Part shown: positions 26,198-33,824 of the stretch, piece after piece
Layout of the letters: each line of letters begins with the position of its first letter
How positions within the stretch are numbered: position 1 is the stretch's first letter
From: Desertibaculum subflavum
GTDB taxonomy: Bacteria; Pseudomonadota; Alphaproteobacteria; Ferrovibrionales; Ferrovibrionaceae
Length of the DNA stretch: 35,123 nt
Direction: 5' to 3'
Assembly: GCA_003576705.1 (NCBI GenBank)
Contig: QOZS01000054.1
Span: 1 to 35,123, forward strand
Notes under the pieces: generated by a model
Databases searched by the model: none
Seen by the model: the letters and a program-made list of their open reading frames with translations, nothing else
What the model was told of the DNA's origin: nothing
Made by a program: the position numbers and the translations under genes

Positions 26198-26506
26198 AAT
26201 GACCGGCATCGCCTAGACGACGTAAGCCGGCCTCAGCCCGACATGGAGGCGCAGCACATACATTTTGGAAAGCGCCGCGCACGAAGCTCATCCCGATGAT
26301 CGACGCGACAGCGCCGTGCAGCCAGTTCAGGATCTCGTCGGCAAACAGCGCGATCAAAGATGCGATGGCGAGATTGGCGATCAGCATCGAGCCCAAGGTT
26401 CTGTTGTATGGCCCCTACAGGCCCGACTTGCCTGGGGTCGCGATGCGCGGGGCGATGACATTCCTCGCCGCGCTGAAGCTCATCCAGATCGGCGACACGA
26501 CGCCGC
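26151..26506 (-). pseudogene. Remnant of a membrane-protein gene at the right junction
   Basis: One - strand frame reads SPIWMSFSAARNVIAP...ATPGKSGL, hits a TAG at 26417-26415, and continues with a hydrophobic helix (MLIANLAIASLIALFADEI) and NWLHGAVASIIGMSF before drifting into unlikely sequence. Its upstream end stops exactly where the repeat copy begins (26508), and its downstream end overlaps the end of the pentapeptide gene. I read it as a gene fragment broken by the event that made the island. The family is not recognised. Confidence 0.35.
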
Positions 26507-26729
26507 GAAGCAGATCCAGGATCTCTTCCTCGGCGGCCAGAAGCGCGAGGCGGTGGCGGCAGTGCCGGACCAGCTGGTCGACGACGTCGCCCTGGTCGGC
26601 CCGGCGGCGCGCATCAAGGACCGGCTCGGCGCCTGGAAGGCGGCGCATGGGCAAGGCCATGTCGGCACCATGATCGTCGGCGTGCGCACGCCCGCGGCGG
26701 CGCGCCTGCTGGCGGAGGAACTGCTCTAG
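26498..26729 (+). pseudogene. 3' fragment of the LLM oxidoreductase gene (duplicate)
   Basis: The last about 77 codons of the LLM gene, from DAAKQIQDLFLGGQKREAV to the same TAG stop, with only two silent differences from the intact gene. There is no start codon or ribosome binding site, and the N-terminal three-quarters is missing. It is a by-product of the duplication and is not expected to yield a working enzyme. Confidence 0.9.
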
Positions 26730-27171
26730 CCGGATGACCCGCGCGAGGGGGCGCGGATGGATTCGGCGATGTTCATCTTCGGCTCGGTGCTGCTCGGCCT
26801 CGGGCTCTGGATCGTCTTCGACGATCTCCGCTTCCGCACCCGCTCGCGCCGGGCCTTCGCCACCGTGCTGTCGACCGAGAAGGTGGTGACGATGATCAAC
26901 GAGGGCCAGGGCTCGGACGGCCGGTTCCGCCAGCGCAAGCACGTCGCCTGGAAGACGCGCTACACTTTCCGCGCCGGCGGCCGCGACTACACCAACGAGG
27001 GCGAATTCCCGAGCGAGCCCGGCAAGGTGGTCTCGATCTGGTACGACCGCAAGAACCCGGAATGGGCGCGCACCTTCCGCTCGAAGGTGGAGTTCGGCTG
27101 GATTCTGATCGTGACCTCGCTCATCCCTTACGGCTTCTGGCTGATCGAAATCGGGGTCATCCCGCTGCCCT
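26508..27171 (+). repeat. Direct repeat copy 2 (664 bp) at the right edge of the island
   Basis: Matches 18533-19196 with 7 mismatches (two in the LLM part, five in DUF3592, three of these in the last 25 bases). The offset is 7975 bases throughout, so there are no gaps. Beyond 27171 the two copies diverge at once: the stop is TAG in copy 1 and TGA in copy 2. Confidence 0.95.
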
Positions 27172-27173
27172 GA
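26757..27173 (+). CDS. DUF3592 domain membrane protein, copy 2
   Basis: A 138-residue protein that differs from copy 1 only by Lys for Glu in the RQRKHVAW segment. It has both membrane helices and the GKVVSIWYDRKNPEW motif, so it is complete and probably functional. Of the five base differences between the two coding parts before the stop, four are silent, which fits selection on the protein in both copies. A 5-bp hairpin (CCACG, GAAAT, CGTGG) at 27175-27189 follows the stop. Confidence 0.87.
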   Translation: MDSAMFIFGSVLLGLGLWIVFDDLRFRTRSRRAFATVLSTEKVVTMINEGQGSDGRFRQRKHVAWKTRYTFRAGGRDYTNEGEFPSEPGKVVSIWYDRKNPEWARTFRSKVEFGWILIVTSLIPYGFWLIEIGVIPLP

Positions 27174-27206
27174 ACCACGGAAATCGTGGCGCGACCGTAC
27201 CAGCCG

Positions 27207-27365
27207 TTACTCGCGCAACAGCAGCGCCGCCATCGCCTCGTAGGATTCCGCCATCTGCAGCAGAATCTCGCGCAGCTTCTCATCGGCGAATTCCTCCGCC
27301 AGCTTGCGCACCTCGGCCGCCCGGTGCAGGCAATATTCGGGATCGAGCAGCGAGGATTGCGACAT
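27207..27365 (-). CDS. 52-residue helical protein, paralogue of the one at 32540
   Basis: A short gene with the product MSQSSLLDPEYCLHRAAEVR..., ending EAMAALLLRE. It is built of two probable amphipathic helices. The pattern DPExC-x2-RxAExRxLAxExADxxLRxI-x4-AExYEAMA is shared with the 52-residue product at 32540-32698, so the two are paralogues. I know similar short proteins from many alphaproteobacterial genomes, with no assigned function. No clear ribosome binding site was seen. It is convergent with DUF3592 copy 2, 33 bases apart. Confidence 0.7.
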   Translation of the reverse strand: MSQSSLLDPEYCLHRAAEVRKLAEEFADEKLREILLQMAESYEAMAALLLRE

Positions 27366-27427
27366 AGGCCCAGGTAACCGCCCGGGCGCCGCGAGGTTCC
27401 GGATCCCCCTGGGTCAATGTCGTCACT

Positions 27428-27808
27428 TCATTGTCGTACCGCGGCCGCGATGGTGTCGAGCAGGGCGCGATGGCGAAGCGGCTTGCCGAGATTGGTCACG
27501 CCGCGCAGCGCCGCCGCGGCGCCGTCGTCATCGAGCTTGGGATGCGCGCTGGCCAGCACGAAGGGCACCCGCATGGCGCGCAACCGCAGCGCGATCGAGG
27601 TCACCGGCTCGCCGCCCAGGTCGAAATCCAGCACCGCGAAATCGGGCCGCGCCGTCAGCAGCAATTCCAGCCCGCGCGCCAAGGTGGGTGCCGGCCCCAG
27701 CACGCGATAGCCCGCATCGAGCAGCGTGAATTCGAGGTCGAGCGCCACGACGGCGCTGTCCTCGACGATCATCACGAGCGGCGGCGGCGACGCGCACCCT
27801 TCCTCCAC
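27428..27808 (-). CDS. Single-domain response regulator (CheY-like receiver)
   Basis: A 126-residue receiver without an output domain. Seen: acidic pair Glu16-Asp17 (MIVEDSAVV), phosphoacceptor Asp61 (AVLDFDLGG), Ser87 (LASAH) and Lys109 (NLGKPL), the full set needed for phosphorylation. The start is a GTG at 27808 with AGGAGG 4 bases upstream. Known: lone receivers shuttle phosphoryl groups or act by protein contact. The partner kinase is not in the window. Cytoplasmic. Confidence 0.88.
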   Translation of the reverse strand: MEEGCASPPPLVMIVEDSAVVALDLEFTLLDAGYRVLGPAPTLARGLELLLTARPDFAVLDFDLGGEPVTSIALRLRAMRVPFVLASAHPKLDDDGAAAALRGVTNLGKPLRHRALLDTIAAAVRQ

Positions 27809-27941
27809 AACTCCTCCTGTCCGGCTCGCCGTGCCGCAAGATCAGTGTCGGGAATCAACCTGCCGCGCACCGGCAAGTTGCGCCCCATCTGCAACGGCCA
27901 CGCTGGGGCGCTGTGAGAAATGTGGTCGAGCTTGGCCGCGC

Positions 27942-29156
27942 TCAGATGCGCCGCCAGAGCGGAAAGGTCAGCGCGAGCGCCGTCAGTCCGAGGCCGCCGG
28001 TGACCGCGACCGCTTCCGGCGCGCCGATCCGGTCCGCCAGCCAGCCGAGCCAGAGGAAGCCGAGCGGCCCGGTGCCGATGCAGACCGAGAGCACGCCCAG
28101 CATGCGCGAGCGCAGCTCCACCGGCGCGGCGAGATAGACGATGGTGGTCTGCAAGGTGGCGAAGCCGGCGCCGCCGATCCCGGTGACGATCAGCGCGAGG
28201 CCGGCCGGCAGCGGCGCCGGCGACAGCGCGAAGGCGGCCAGCGCCGTGAGATAGAGCGCGACGCCGCCGACATAGCCGGCCCGGTGCCAGCGCGGCGTCA
28301 AGGCCCAAGCGAGCGCGAGCGCGCCGATGCAGGCGCCGACGCCGTCGACGCTGGTCAGGATGCCGACGCCCTCCGGCCCGAGCCCGAGCTGGTCGCGCCC
28401 GATCACCGGGATCATGCTGGTGAACGGCCAGCCGAACAGATTGAAGATCACCGTCACGCTGAGCGTCGCCGCGATGCGCCGGTCGGCCAGCGCGATCCTG
28501 AAGCTCTCGATGGTGCGCGCCAGCACCGCACCCGCCGCCGCGGCCGGTGCGATCCGCGCCTCGATCGAGAGCGTCGCGATGATCGCCGCGACATACATCA
28601 GCGCGCCCATGCCGAAGGCGCCCTCGATGCCGGCGCCGGCCAACAGGAAGCCGCCCAGCGCCGGCCCCACCATGCGGCTCGCATTGCTGGCGACGATGTC
28701 GAGCGCCATCGCCTGGCCCATGCGCTCGCGGCCGACGCTCTCGCCCATCAGCATGCGCCGCACCGGAATGTCGATCACCCAGCCGATGCCGTTGATCAGG
28801 CTCGCCACCGCGAGATGCCAGACCTCGAGCGCGCCGGCGGCGGCGATCGCGGCGAGTACGCCCGAGGTCAGGGCCAGCAGAAGGGTCACGGCGGCGAGCG
28901 ACCGGCGCCGGTCGAACCGGTCGGCCAAGGTGCCGACGAAGGCGCCGAACAGGCCCATCGGCAGCATGCGCAGCATGGTGATCAGCGCGACGGTGAACGC
29001 GGAGCCGGTGCGGTCGTAGACCACCACGCCGACCGCGACCATCTCGACCCAGCGCACCACGCTGGCGATCAGCCCGACCGACCACAGGCGCCAGAAGTCG
29101 GGCGGCAGAGTGTTGAGCATGAGGCGGGCGGAGACGGCCGAGGCTGGGCGGAACAT
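27942..29156 (-). CDS. MFS transporter (EntS/MFS_3-like)
   Basis: A 404-residue, about 12-helix permease. Seen: the MFS loop motif GTLADRFDRRRSLA after helix 2, the repeated loop GWLADRIGAPEAV in the second half, and RRMLMGESVGRERMGQAMALDIVASNASRMVGPALGGFL, a pattern typical of the EntS/MFS_3 export branch. The ATG at 29156 has CGGAG 6 bases upstream. Substrate unknown; efflux of a small molecule is likely for this branch. It lies 103 bases downstream of the soluble MCP gene on the same strand. Confidence 0.9.
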   Translation of the reverse strand: MFRPASAVSARLMLNTLPPDFWRLWSVGLIASVVRWVEMVAVGVVVYDRTGSAFTVALITMLRMLPMGLFGAFVGTLADRFDRRRSLAAVTLLLALTSGVLAAIAAAGALEVWHLAVASLINGIGWVIDIPVRRMLMGESVGRERMGQAMALDIVASNASRMVGPALGGFLLAGAGIEGAFGMGALMYVAAIIATLSIEARIAPAAAAGAVLARTIESFRIALADRRIAATLSVTVIFNLFGWPFTSMIPVIGRDQLGLGPEGVGILTSVDGVGACIGALALAWALTPRWHRAGYVGGVALYLTALAAFALSPAPLPAGLALIVTGIGGAGFATLQTTIVYLAAPVELRSRMLGVLSVCIGTGPLGFLWLGWLADRIGAPEAVAVTGGLGLTALALTFPLWRRI

Positions 29157-29259
29157 GCGCGCTCCGCCGCTGAGGGGCGGATTCGCTCCGCACCATAGCA
29201 CCTCCGGGCCGCCCGAAGGCCGGCACGGGCGCCGGTCTTCGGGTCCTTCGGCGGGATGT

Positions 29260-30567
29260 CTAGGCCGCGCGCACGTCCTGCAGGAACTGCTGGATGTGCT
29301 GGCGCAGGGTGGAGGACACCTTCTCGAGATCCGCGGCGGAGCCGAGCAGCTCCTTGGCGGCGGCGCCGGATTCACTGGCGGCGGCGGAGACGTCGCCGAT
29401 GCTGCGCGAGACCTCCTGCGTGCCGCTGGCCGCTTCCTGCACGTTGCGCGCGATCTCCCCCGTCGCGGCGCCCTGCTCCTCCACCGCCGAGGCGATCGAG
29501 GTCGAGATCGTGTTGATGTCGCCGATCGTCTTGACGATCCCCTGGATGGCGCCGACCGACACCGTGGTCGCCTCCTGGATCGCGCCGATCTGCTGGCTGA
29601 TCTCGCCGGTCGCCTTCGCCGTCTGGTTGGCCAGCGCCTTGACCTCGCTCGCCACCACGGCGAAGCCCTTGCCGGCCTCCCCGGCGCGCGCCGCCTCGAT
29701 CGTGGCGTTGAGCGCGAGCAGGTTGGTCTGGCTCGCGATATTGGCGATCAGCTGCACCACGTCGCCGATGCGGCGCGCGGCTTCGGCGAGCTGGCCGACC
29801 GTGCGGTCGGTGTTCTGCGCCGCCGTCGCCGCTTCGCCGGCCACCGTCGAGGACTGGTTCACCTGGCGACTGATCTCGCGGATCGAGCTCGACAGCTCCT
29901 CGGCCGCCGCGGCCACGGTCTGCACATTGGCGGTCGCCTGCTCCGCGGCGGCGGCGACCGTGGTCGCCTGCCGGGCGGAGCGGTCGGCATTGCCCACCAT
30001 GACGTCGGCGGTGGAGCGGAGCTGCGCGGCAGCGGCCACCAGGGTGCCGGTCGCCTGCTCTGCCCCCTCTTCGAACCTCGCGACGACGCTGCCGATGCGA
30101 TCGGCGCGGGCCTGGCGTGCCTTGGCCTCGTCCAGCACGCGCGCCTGCTCCGCCTGCTCCAGCTCGCGGCGCTTCACCGCGGCGGCGGCGGCCTCCTCGG
30201 TGCGCTGCTGCATCGATTGCCGCGCATCGTTGATGATGCCGGCGCCGCGGCGGAAGTCGCCGAGCATGCCGCGCACCAGGAAGGCGCGGTAGAACTTGCC
30301 CTGGCTCGCATAGCGGAGCGAGGCACCGGACTCGCGGACGAAGGCGTCGGTCTGGTCGAGCAAGCGGTTGATCGCGATCAGCACCGCGCCCTGCTCGCCG
30401 AACTTCTCGGTCTCGACGACGCGCGCCTGCAGGTCGCCCTTGGCGGCCTTGCCGCAGACATCGCCGGCAACGGCAAGAATCTCGCGGTGCAACGCAAGCT
30501 CGCTCTCGCACCGTTCCAGCCGCGCGCGCAGGTCTTCGCCCGCGCCGGCGGCAATGCGCTTGAACAT
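29260..30567 (-). CDS. Soluble methyl-accepting chemotaxis protein, signalling half of a split Aer-like receptor
   Basis: A 435-residue chemoreceptor with no membrane helix. Seen: an N-terminal helical region with HAMP-like sequence (ILAVAGDVCGKAAKGDLQARV), a Glu/Ala/Arg coiled coil, then the signalling domain with tip QTNLLALNATIEAARAGEAG and GKGFAVVASEVKALA. It has no CheR tether pentapeptide. GAGAGGG upstream supports the ATG. It lies 48 bases downstream of the PAS gene whose sequence is Aer-like. In E. coli Aer these parts are one protein; here sensor and signaller are separate, so an aerotaxis or redox-taxis role for the pair is inferred. Confidence 0.92.
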   Translation of the reverse strand: MFKRIAAGAGEDLRARLERCESELALHREILAVAGDVCGKAAKGDLQARVVETEKFGEQGAVLIAINRLLDQTDAFVRESGASLRYASQGKFYRAFLVRGMLGDFRRGAGIINDARQSMQQRTEEAAAAAVKRRELEQAEQARVLDEAKARQARADRIGSVVARFEEGAEQATGTLVAAAAQLRSTADVMVGNADRSARQATTVAAAAEQATANVQTVAAAAEELSSSIREISRQVNQSSTVAGEAATAAQNTDRTVGQLAEAARRIGDVVQLIANIASQTNLLALNATIEAARAGEAGKGFAVVASEVKALANQTAKATGEISQQIGAIQEATTVSVGAIQGIVKTIGDINTISTSIASAVEEQGAATGEIARNVQEAASGTQEVSRSIGDVSAAASESGAAAKELLGSAADLEKVSSTLRQHIQQFLQDVRAA

Positions 30568-30615
30568 GGTAGCCCTCTCTCTGTTTTTCTTGTCGTGCGG
30601 CGGGACCCTCGGTCC

Positions 30616-31152
30616 TCAGGCCGCCTTCAGGGTGGCGAAGATGAAGCGGTCGTATTCTGTGTTCTGCGAGCGCAGGAACTCGGCCAGCATCTGCTCCGCC
30701 GCGGCGAGGCCGTCCTTGCGGTTGGCGTGCCGGTTCTCCTCGGCCAGCAATTGCTGATAGACCGGCTCGATCACCGCCAGCGCCGACCGCTCGGGCACCC
30801 GCCGGTTCGAGTGGAAGCCAATGATGCGGCCGGAGCCGTCATAGCTCGGCGTCACATGGGCGAGCACCCAGTAGTGGTCGCCGTTCTTCGCCATGTTCTT
30901 CACATAGGCGAAGAGCTCCTCGCCCTTCTGGATGGTGTCCCAGAGCAGCTTGAACACCGCGCGCGGCATGTCCGGATGCCGCACGATGCTGTGCGGCTGG
31001 CCGATCAGCTCGCTCTCGGTATAGAGGCCGACGCGGCAGAACACGTCGTTCACATAGAGCAGGCGTCCGCTGGTGTCGGTCTTGCTGACGATGATCTCGT
31101 CCTCGCCGAAGGTGCGTTCCCGGCCGGTCGGCGCGACCATGTACTTGGTCAT
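30616..31152 (-). CDS. Aer-like PAS domain protein (probable FAD redox sensor)
   Basis: A 178-residue soluble protein. Seen: the Aer PAS signature, IIVSKTDTSGRLLYVNDVFCRVGLYTESELIGQPHSIVRHPDMPRAVFKLLWDTI in short pieces, then FAYVKNMAKNGDHYWVLAHVTPSYD and GFHSNRRVP. Known: in Aer this fold binds FAD and reports redox state. A helical tail follows (EPVYQQLLAEENRHANRKDG), which may contact the MCP. GGGAGGG 4 bases before the ATG gives a strong site. It is first in the unit with the soluble MCP and divergent from the AraC-type regulator. Confidence 0.9.
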   Translation of the reverse strand: MTKYMVAPTGRERTFGEDEIIVSKTDTSGRLLYVNDVFCRVGLYTESELIGQPHSIVRHPDMPRAVFKLLWDTIQKGEELFAYVKNMAKNGDHYWVLAHVTPSYDGSGRIIGFHSNRRVPERSALAVIEPVYQQLLAEENRHANRKDGLAAAEQMLAEFLRSQNTEYDRFIFATLKAA

Positions 31153-31419
31153 GCCGCCCTCCCGTCGACCTGCGCCGCCGCTGGGGGCTGATTTTTGTGC
31201 ACTCGCAACATTGTTCGCTCCTCGCGCTCCAGAAGTTGTAATGCCGACTTTCTTCGCGATGCTTGGTACAGGCCGCCGGCTGACCTCAACTTGCGCCCCG
31301 TACCTAAGAGCGGCTCAAATCCATCGCTAGACCAATCCCGCCACCGTTTGGCCGGCGCTGCCAAAAACCGAACCAATTCGCATCAATTTTTTCGAAGATT
31401 GTCTCTGTAGTTGTTCATC

Positions 31420-32523
31420 ATGAATGTTCATAGTAACGCCAATACTTACCCTCATTTACGTCAGATTAACTTACCGCGTGAAGAATTGTATGCAATTGAT
31501 GTCGAGTGGAGCGCAAGAGCGATGCCGTGGTTCAACAGCCACCTCGCCTTTCAGGCAGGATCGGCGGAGGCGCTGTGCGAGGCGGTGGAGACGCGCCTCG
31601 CCGCGCGGGCGGTGGTGTTGCCGGAACGGTCAGCCGAACTGGACGCGCGGGCCAGCCTGCGCGGCCTGCCGCATGGCCAGCTCTGGGGCTGCTCCTACGG
31701 TCTGCCCCTCACCTTGCGTTTTCTCGAGAGCGACTATGTGCGCGTTCAGATGCCGCTTAAGGGCACGGCGCGCGTCACCGCCGGTGGCGACCAGATCGTG
31801 CTCGACACGTCGCGCGCCTGCCTGTCCCGCGCCGCGGCCACCATCGAGTTCGGCGAAGCCTATGAGCAGTTCGCGCTGCGCCTGCCCCACGACCTGTTGG
31901 TGCGCAAGCTCACCGCGCTGACCGGCGAGGCAGCCGCGGGTCGCCTGGAATTCGCGCCGGAGATCGATCTCGAAACGCCGGCCGGGCGCAACCTGCGCAA
32001 CGTCATGATGTGCATGGCCGCCGCGGCCGGCGACCTGCAAGGCCCCTTGGCCGCCACGGTGCTCGGCGAGATCGAGCAATCCTTTCTCGTCGCCCTGCTC
32101 TGCACCGCCAATCACAGTCAGCGCGGGTTGCTGGAACACGACACGCAGGCCGCGGCGCCCTGGCAGGTCCGGCGTGTCGAGAGCTATATCGAGGCGCATT
32201 GGCGGGAGCCGCTCAGCATCGAGGACATCGCCGATGCCGCCGGCACCAGCGCCCGCAGCATGTTCCGCAGCTTCCAGCAGCATCGCGGATATTCGCCGAA
32301 GGAATTCCTGAAGCGCGTGCGGCTCGGCCATGCGCGGCGCCTGCTCCGCGACGGTGCGCCGGACCGCACCGTCACCGACGTGGCGCTCGATTGCGGGTTC
32401 GGCGATCTCAGCCGGTTCAGCAAGGATTATCTCGCCGCCTATGGCGAGACGCCGTCGGCCACCTTGCGCGCGAGCCGCGGCGCCGCGCCGCCGTTGCCGC
32501 ACGGCACCGCCGTCGCGGCCTGA
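31420..32523 (+). CDS. AraC family transcriptional regulator
   Basis: A 367-residue DNA-binding protein. Seen: an N-terminal cupin-like AraC_binding_2 sensing domain (LRFLESDYVRVQMPLKGTARVTAGG, ATIEFGEAYEQFALRLP) and a C-terminal double helix-turn-helix (PLSIEDIADAAGTSARSMFRSFQQHRGYSPKEFLKRVRLGHARRLL, then VTDVALDCGFGDLSRFSKDYLAAYGETPS). The frame is open three codons further to a TTG at 31411; I prefer the ATG at 31420, though neither has a clear ribosome binding site. The first about 30 codons are far more A/T-rich than the rest. It is divergent from the PAS-MCP unit and may regulate it. Confidence 0.9.
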   Translation: MNVHSNANTYPHLRQINLPREELYAIDVEWSARAMPWFNSHLAFQAGSAEALCEAVETRLAARAVVLPERSAELDARASLRGLPHGQLWGCSYGLPLTLRFLESDYVRVQMPLKGTARVTAGGDQIVLDTSRACLSRAAATIEFGEAYEQFALRLPHDLLVRKLTALTGEAAAGRLEFAPEIDLETPAGRNLRNVMMCMAAAAGDLQGPLAATVLGEIEQSFLVALLCTANHSQRGLLEHDTQAAAPWQVRRVESYIEAHWREPLSIEDIADAAGTSARSMFRSFQQHRGYSPKEFLKRVRLGHARRLLRDGAPDRTVTDVALDCGFGDLSRFSKDYLAAYGETPSATLRASRGAAPPLPHGTAVAA

Positions 32524-32539
32524 GGGCGGCGCGCAGCGG

Positions 32540-32698
32540 TCAGGATCCGGCGACTTCCTTCGCCATCGCCTCGTATTCCTCGGCCAGCGCCACCATGATG
32601 TCGCGCAGCTCCGCATCCGCCGCTTCGGCGGCGAGCGCGCGCGCTTCGGCCGAGCGCGTCTCGCAGAGCTCCGGGTCGTGCAGGATCGGTACGGGCAT
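32540..32698 (-). CDS. 52-residue helical protein, paralogue of the one at 27207
   Basis: Starts at ATG 32698 (MPVPILHDPELCETRSAEAR...) and ends YEAMAKEVAGS. A longer frame to 32761 would add 21 residues rich in Trp/Arg, but the 52-residue form equals its paralogue in length and alignment. Two amphipathic helices are expected; no export or membrane signal. No strong ribosome binding site is seen. It follows the SRAP gene on the same strand after 86 bases, which include a 12-bp perfect palindrome CGGCCCGGGCCG (32771-32782). Confidence 0.68.
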   Translation of the reverse strand: MPVPILHDPELCETRSAEARALAAEAADAELRDIMVALAEEYEAMAKEVAGS

Positions 32699-32784
32699 GT
32701 GGAACCAACCGCCGCGCCAGCACCAGCGTTCCGCCCCGGCCCGTGACCGAGCCGCGACCATGAGGTGACCCGGCCCGGGCCGCG

Positions 32785-33492
32785 CTAGCCCGAACCGAAC
32801 AGGTCGCGCTGCTTCGGGCCCGCGCTGGCGATGCCGTCGCCCGCATCCTCTTTCTTGCCGCGCGCGACGATCTGCAACGCGCCATCCGCCAGCGGGCGCT
32901 GCAGCTTCAGCGCCTCAGCCGCCGGCGCCCTCATCCACTGCTCGATCTCCTCGGGCGTGGTCAGGATCACCGGCATCGCCTTCGGATGGATGGCGCCGAC
33001 CTCCTTGTTGGGCTCGCAGGTGAGGAAGGCGAAGAGGTCGTTCACCGTCTCGCCCTCCTTCACCTTGCGCACTGATTTCCAACCGCCGACCCAGATGCCG
33101 GCGAACACCGCGAGCGGCCGGTCCGGCCCGAGCGCGAACCAGGCCGGCGGGCGCGAGCCGTCGGCCTGCGGCTCCGGCTCGCTGAAGCTGGTGAACGGCA
33201 CCACGCAGCGGCTCTCCACGCCCAGCCAGCGTCGCCAATGCGGCGAGGCGGTGTTGCGCACATTGGTGACGCCGGGATCGGAATTGCGCCCCTTCAGCGC
33301 GAAGACCGGCGAGGGCATGCCCCAGCGCGCCATCGCGAGCTCTCGGTCCTCACCGATATTTCGCACGATCGGCGCGGCGTAGTCGGGAAACACGCCGGGC
33401 AAGGGCGGCAGGTTGCCGGTCTTGTCGACCACCGCGCGGGTGAAGTCGCGGATCGCCTGCTGGCCCTTGGTGACGGAGTAGAGATTGCACAT
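32785..33492 (-). CDS. SRAP (YedK/HMCES-like) abasic-site processing protein
   Basis: A 235-residue protein of the SOS response-associated peptidase family. Known: after removal of Met1, Cys2 forms a stable thiazolidine link to abasic sites in single-stranded DNA, protecting them. Seen: MCNLYS with Cys2 exposed; Asn77 and Arg79 in TNVRNTASP (where E. coli YedK has NARSE); Glu105 in FTSFSEPEP; and His169 in AIHPKAMPVILT, the remaining active-site residues. The start is fixed by the need for Cys2; the frame upstream to 33579 is not used. A weak AAGAG lies upstream. Cytoplasmic. Confidence 0.92.
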   Translation of the reverse strand: MCNLYSVTKGQQAIRDFTRAVVDKTGNLPPLPGVFPDYAAPIVRNIGEDRELAMARWGMPSPVFALKGRNSDPGVTNVRNTASPHWRRWLGVESRCVVPFTSFSEPEPQADGSRPPAWFALGPDRPLAVFAGIWVGGWKSVRKVKEGETVNDLFAFLTCEPNKEVGAIHPKAMPVILTTPEEIEQWMRAPAAEALKLQRPLADGALQIVARGKKEDAGDGIASAGPKQRDLFGSG

Positions 33493-33538
33493 GCGGGTGA
33501 TCTCTTGCAGCGCCGCCGGGAGGCGCGCAAGCCCCCGC

Positions 33539-33742
33539 TCACGGATCTTCCTTGCGCCACGCCCCCAGCAGAAAGGCATCGCGCGGGCGCCGGTTCGGCC
33601 CTTGATCGGCGCGGTACTGACCGAGATCGACGCCGCGGCTCTCCATCCACCGCCCGAGCCAGCGCTTCGCCAGCCAGCCGAGCACGAGGAACGGCACGAG
33701 ATAGATGGCGAGGACCAGCAGCGCGTGCGGCAGCGGGCTCAT
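33539..33742 (-). CDS. Small membrane protein, 67 residues
   Basis: Seen: one N-terminal hydrophobic helix (about residues 6-25, HALLVLAIYLVPFLVLGWLA), then a basic, Arg/Trp-rich cytoplasmic tail (KRWLGRWMESRGVDLGQYRADQG). GGGAG 8 bases before the ATG at 33742 supports the start. Its helix is at the N-terminus, so it differs from the C-tail proteins at 3711, 5772 and 16225. It is upstream of the SRAP gene on the same strand (46-base gap) and divergent from the MscS gene. Family not recognised. Confidence 0.7.
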   Translation of the reverse strand: MSPLPHALLVLAIYLVPFLVLGWLAKRWLGRWMESRGVDLGQYRADQGPNRRPRDAFLLGAWRKEDP

Positions 33743-33824
33743 GGCGATGCTCCCGATGCCGGATTCTAGCACCGAAGCCGGCCGCGCGGCGCGGAACGTT
33801 CCCCGCCCCGAGGCGTTGCGCCAG

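Larger units (their letters stand above)
19197..26507. mobile_element. 7.3-kb island bracketed by 664-bp direct repeats
   Basis: The interval between the two repeat copies holds three intact genes for exported proteins, a divergent regulatory region and a broken membrane-protein fragment. No integrase, transposase or tRNA is present. The structure fits integration of a circular molecule by a single crossover in the LLM-DUF3592 segment, or a duplication followed by insertion. Its base composition looks slightly less GC-rich than the flanks, clearly so at 25195-25330. That it is mobile is an inference. Confidence 0.5.

Noticed and set aside
19197..26507. Insertion sequence or prophage as the cause of the island
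   Set aside because: No transposase, integrase, phage gene, short terminal inverted repeats or tRNA target was seen; the bracketing repeats are host coding sequence.
27726..29198. 490-codon + strand frame opposite the MFS transporter
   Set aside because: Asp/Arg/His/Gln-rich mirror of a membrane-protein gene; not a real product.
31149..31376. 75-codon - strand frame whose stop overlaps the PAS gene start
   Set aside because: The ATGA overlap is tempting, but there is no ribosome binding site and the product has no recognisable pattern; it probably is leader sequence.
31195..31410. 71-codon + strand frame ending just before the AraC-type gene
   Set aside because: It has unlikely composition and lies over the divergent promoter region.
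32771..32782. Perfect palindrome CGGCCCGGGCCG next to the SRAP stop
   Set aside because: No loop for an RNA hairpin and all G/C; noted with the neighbouring gene but no function is supported.
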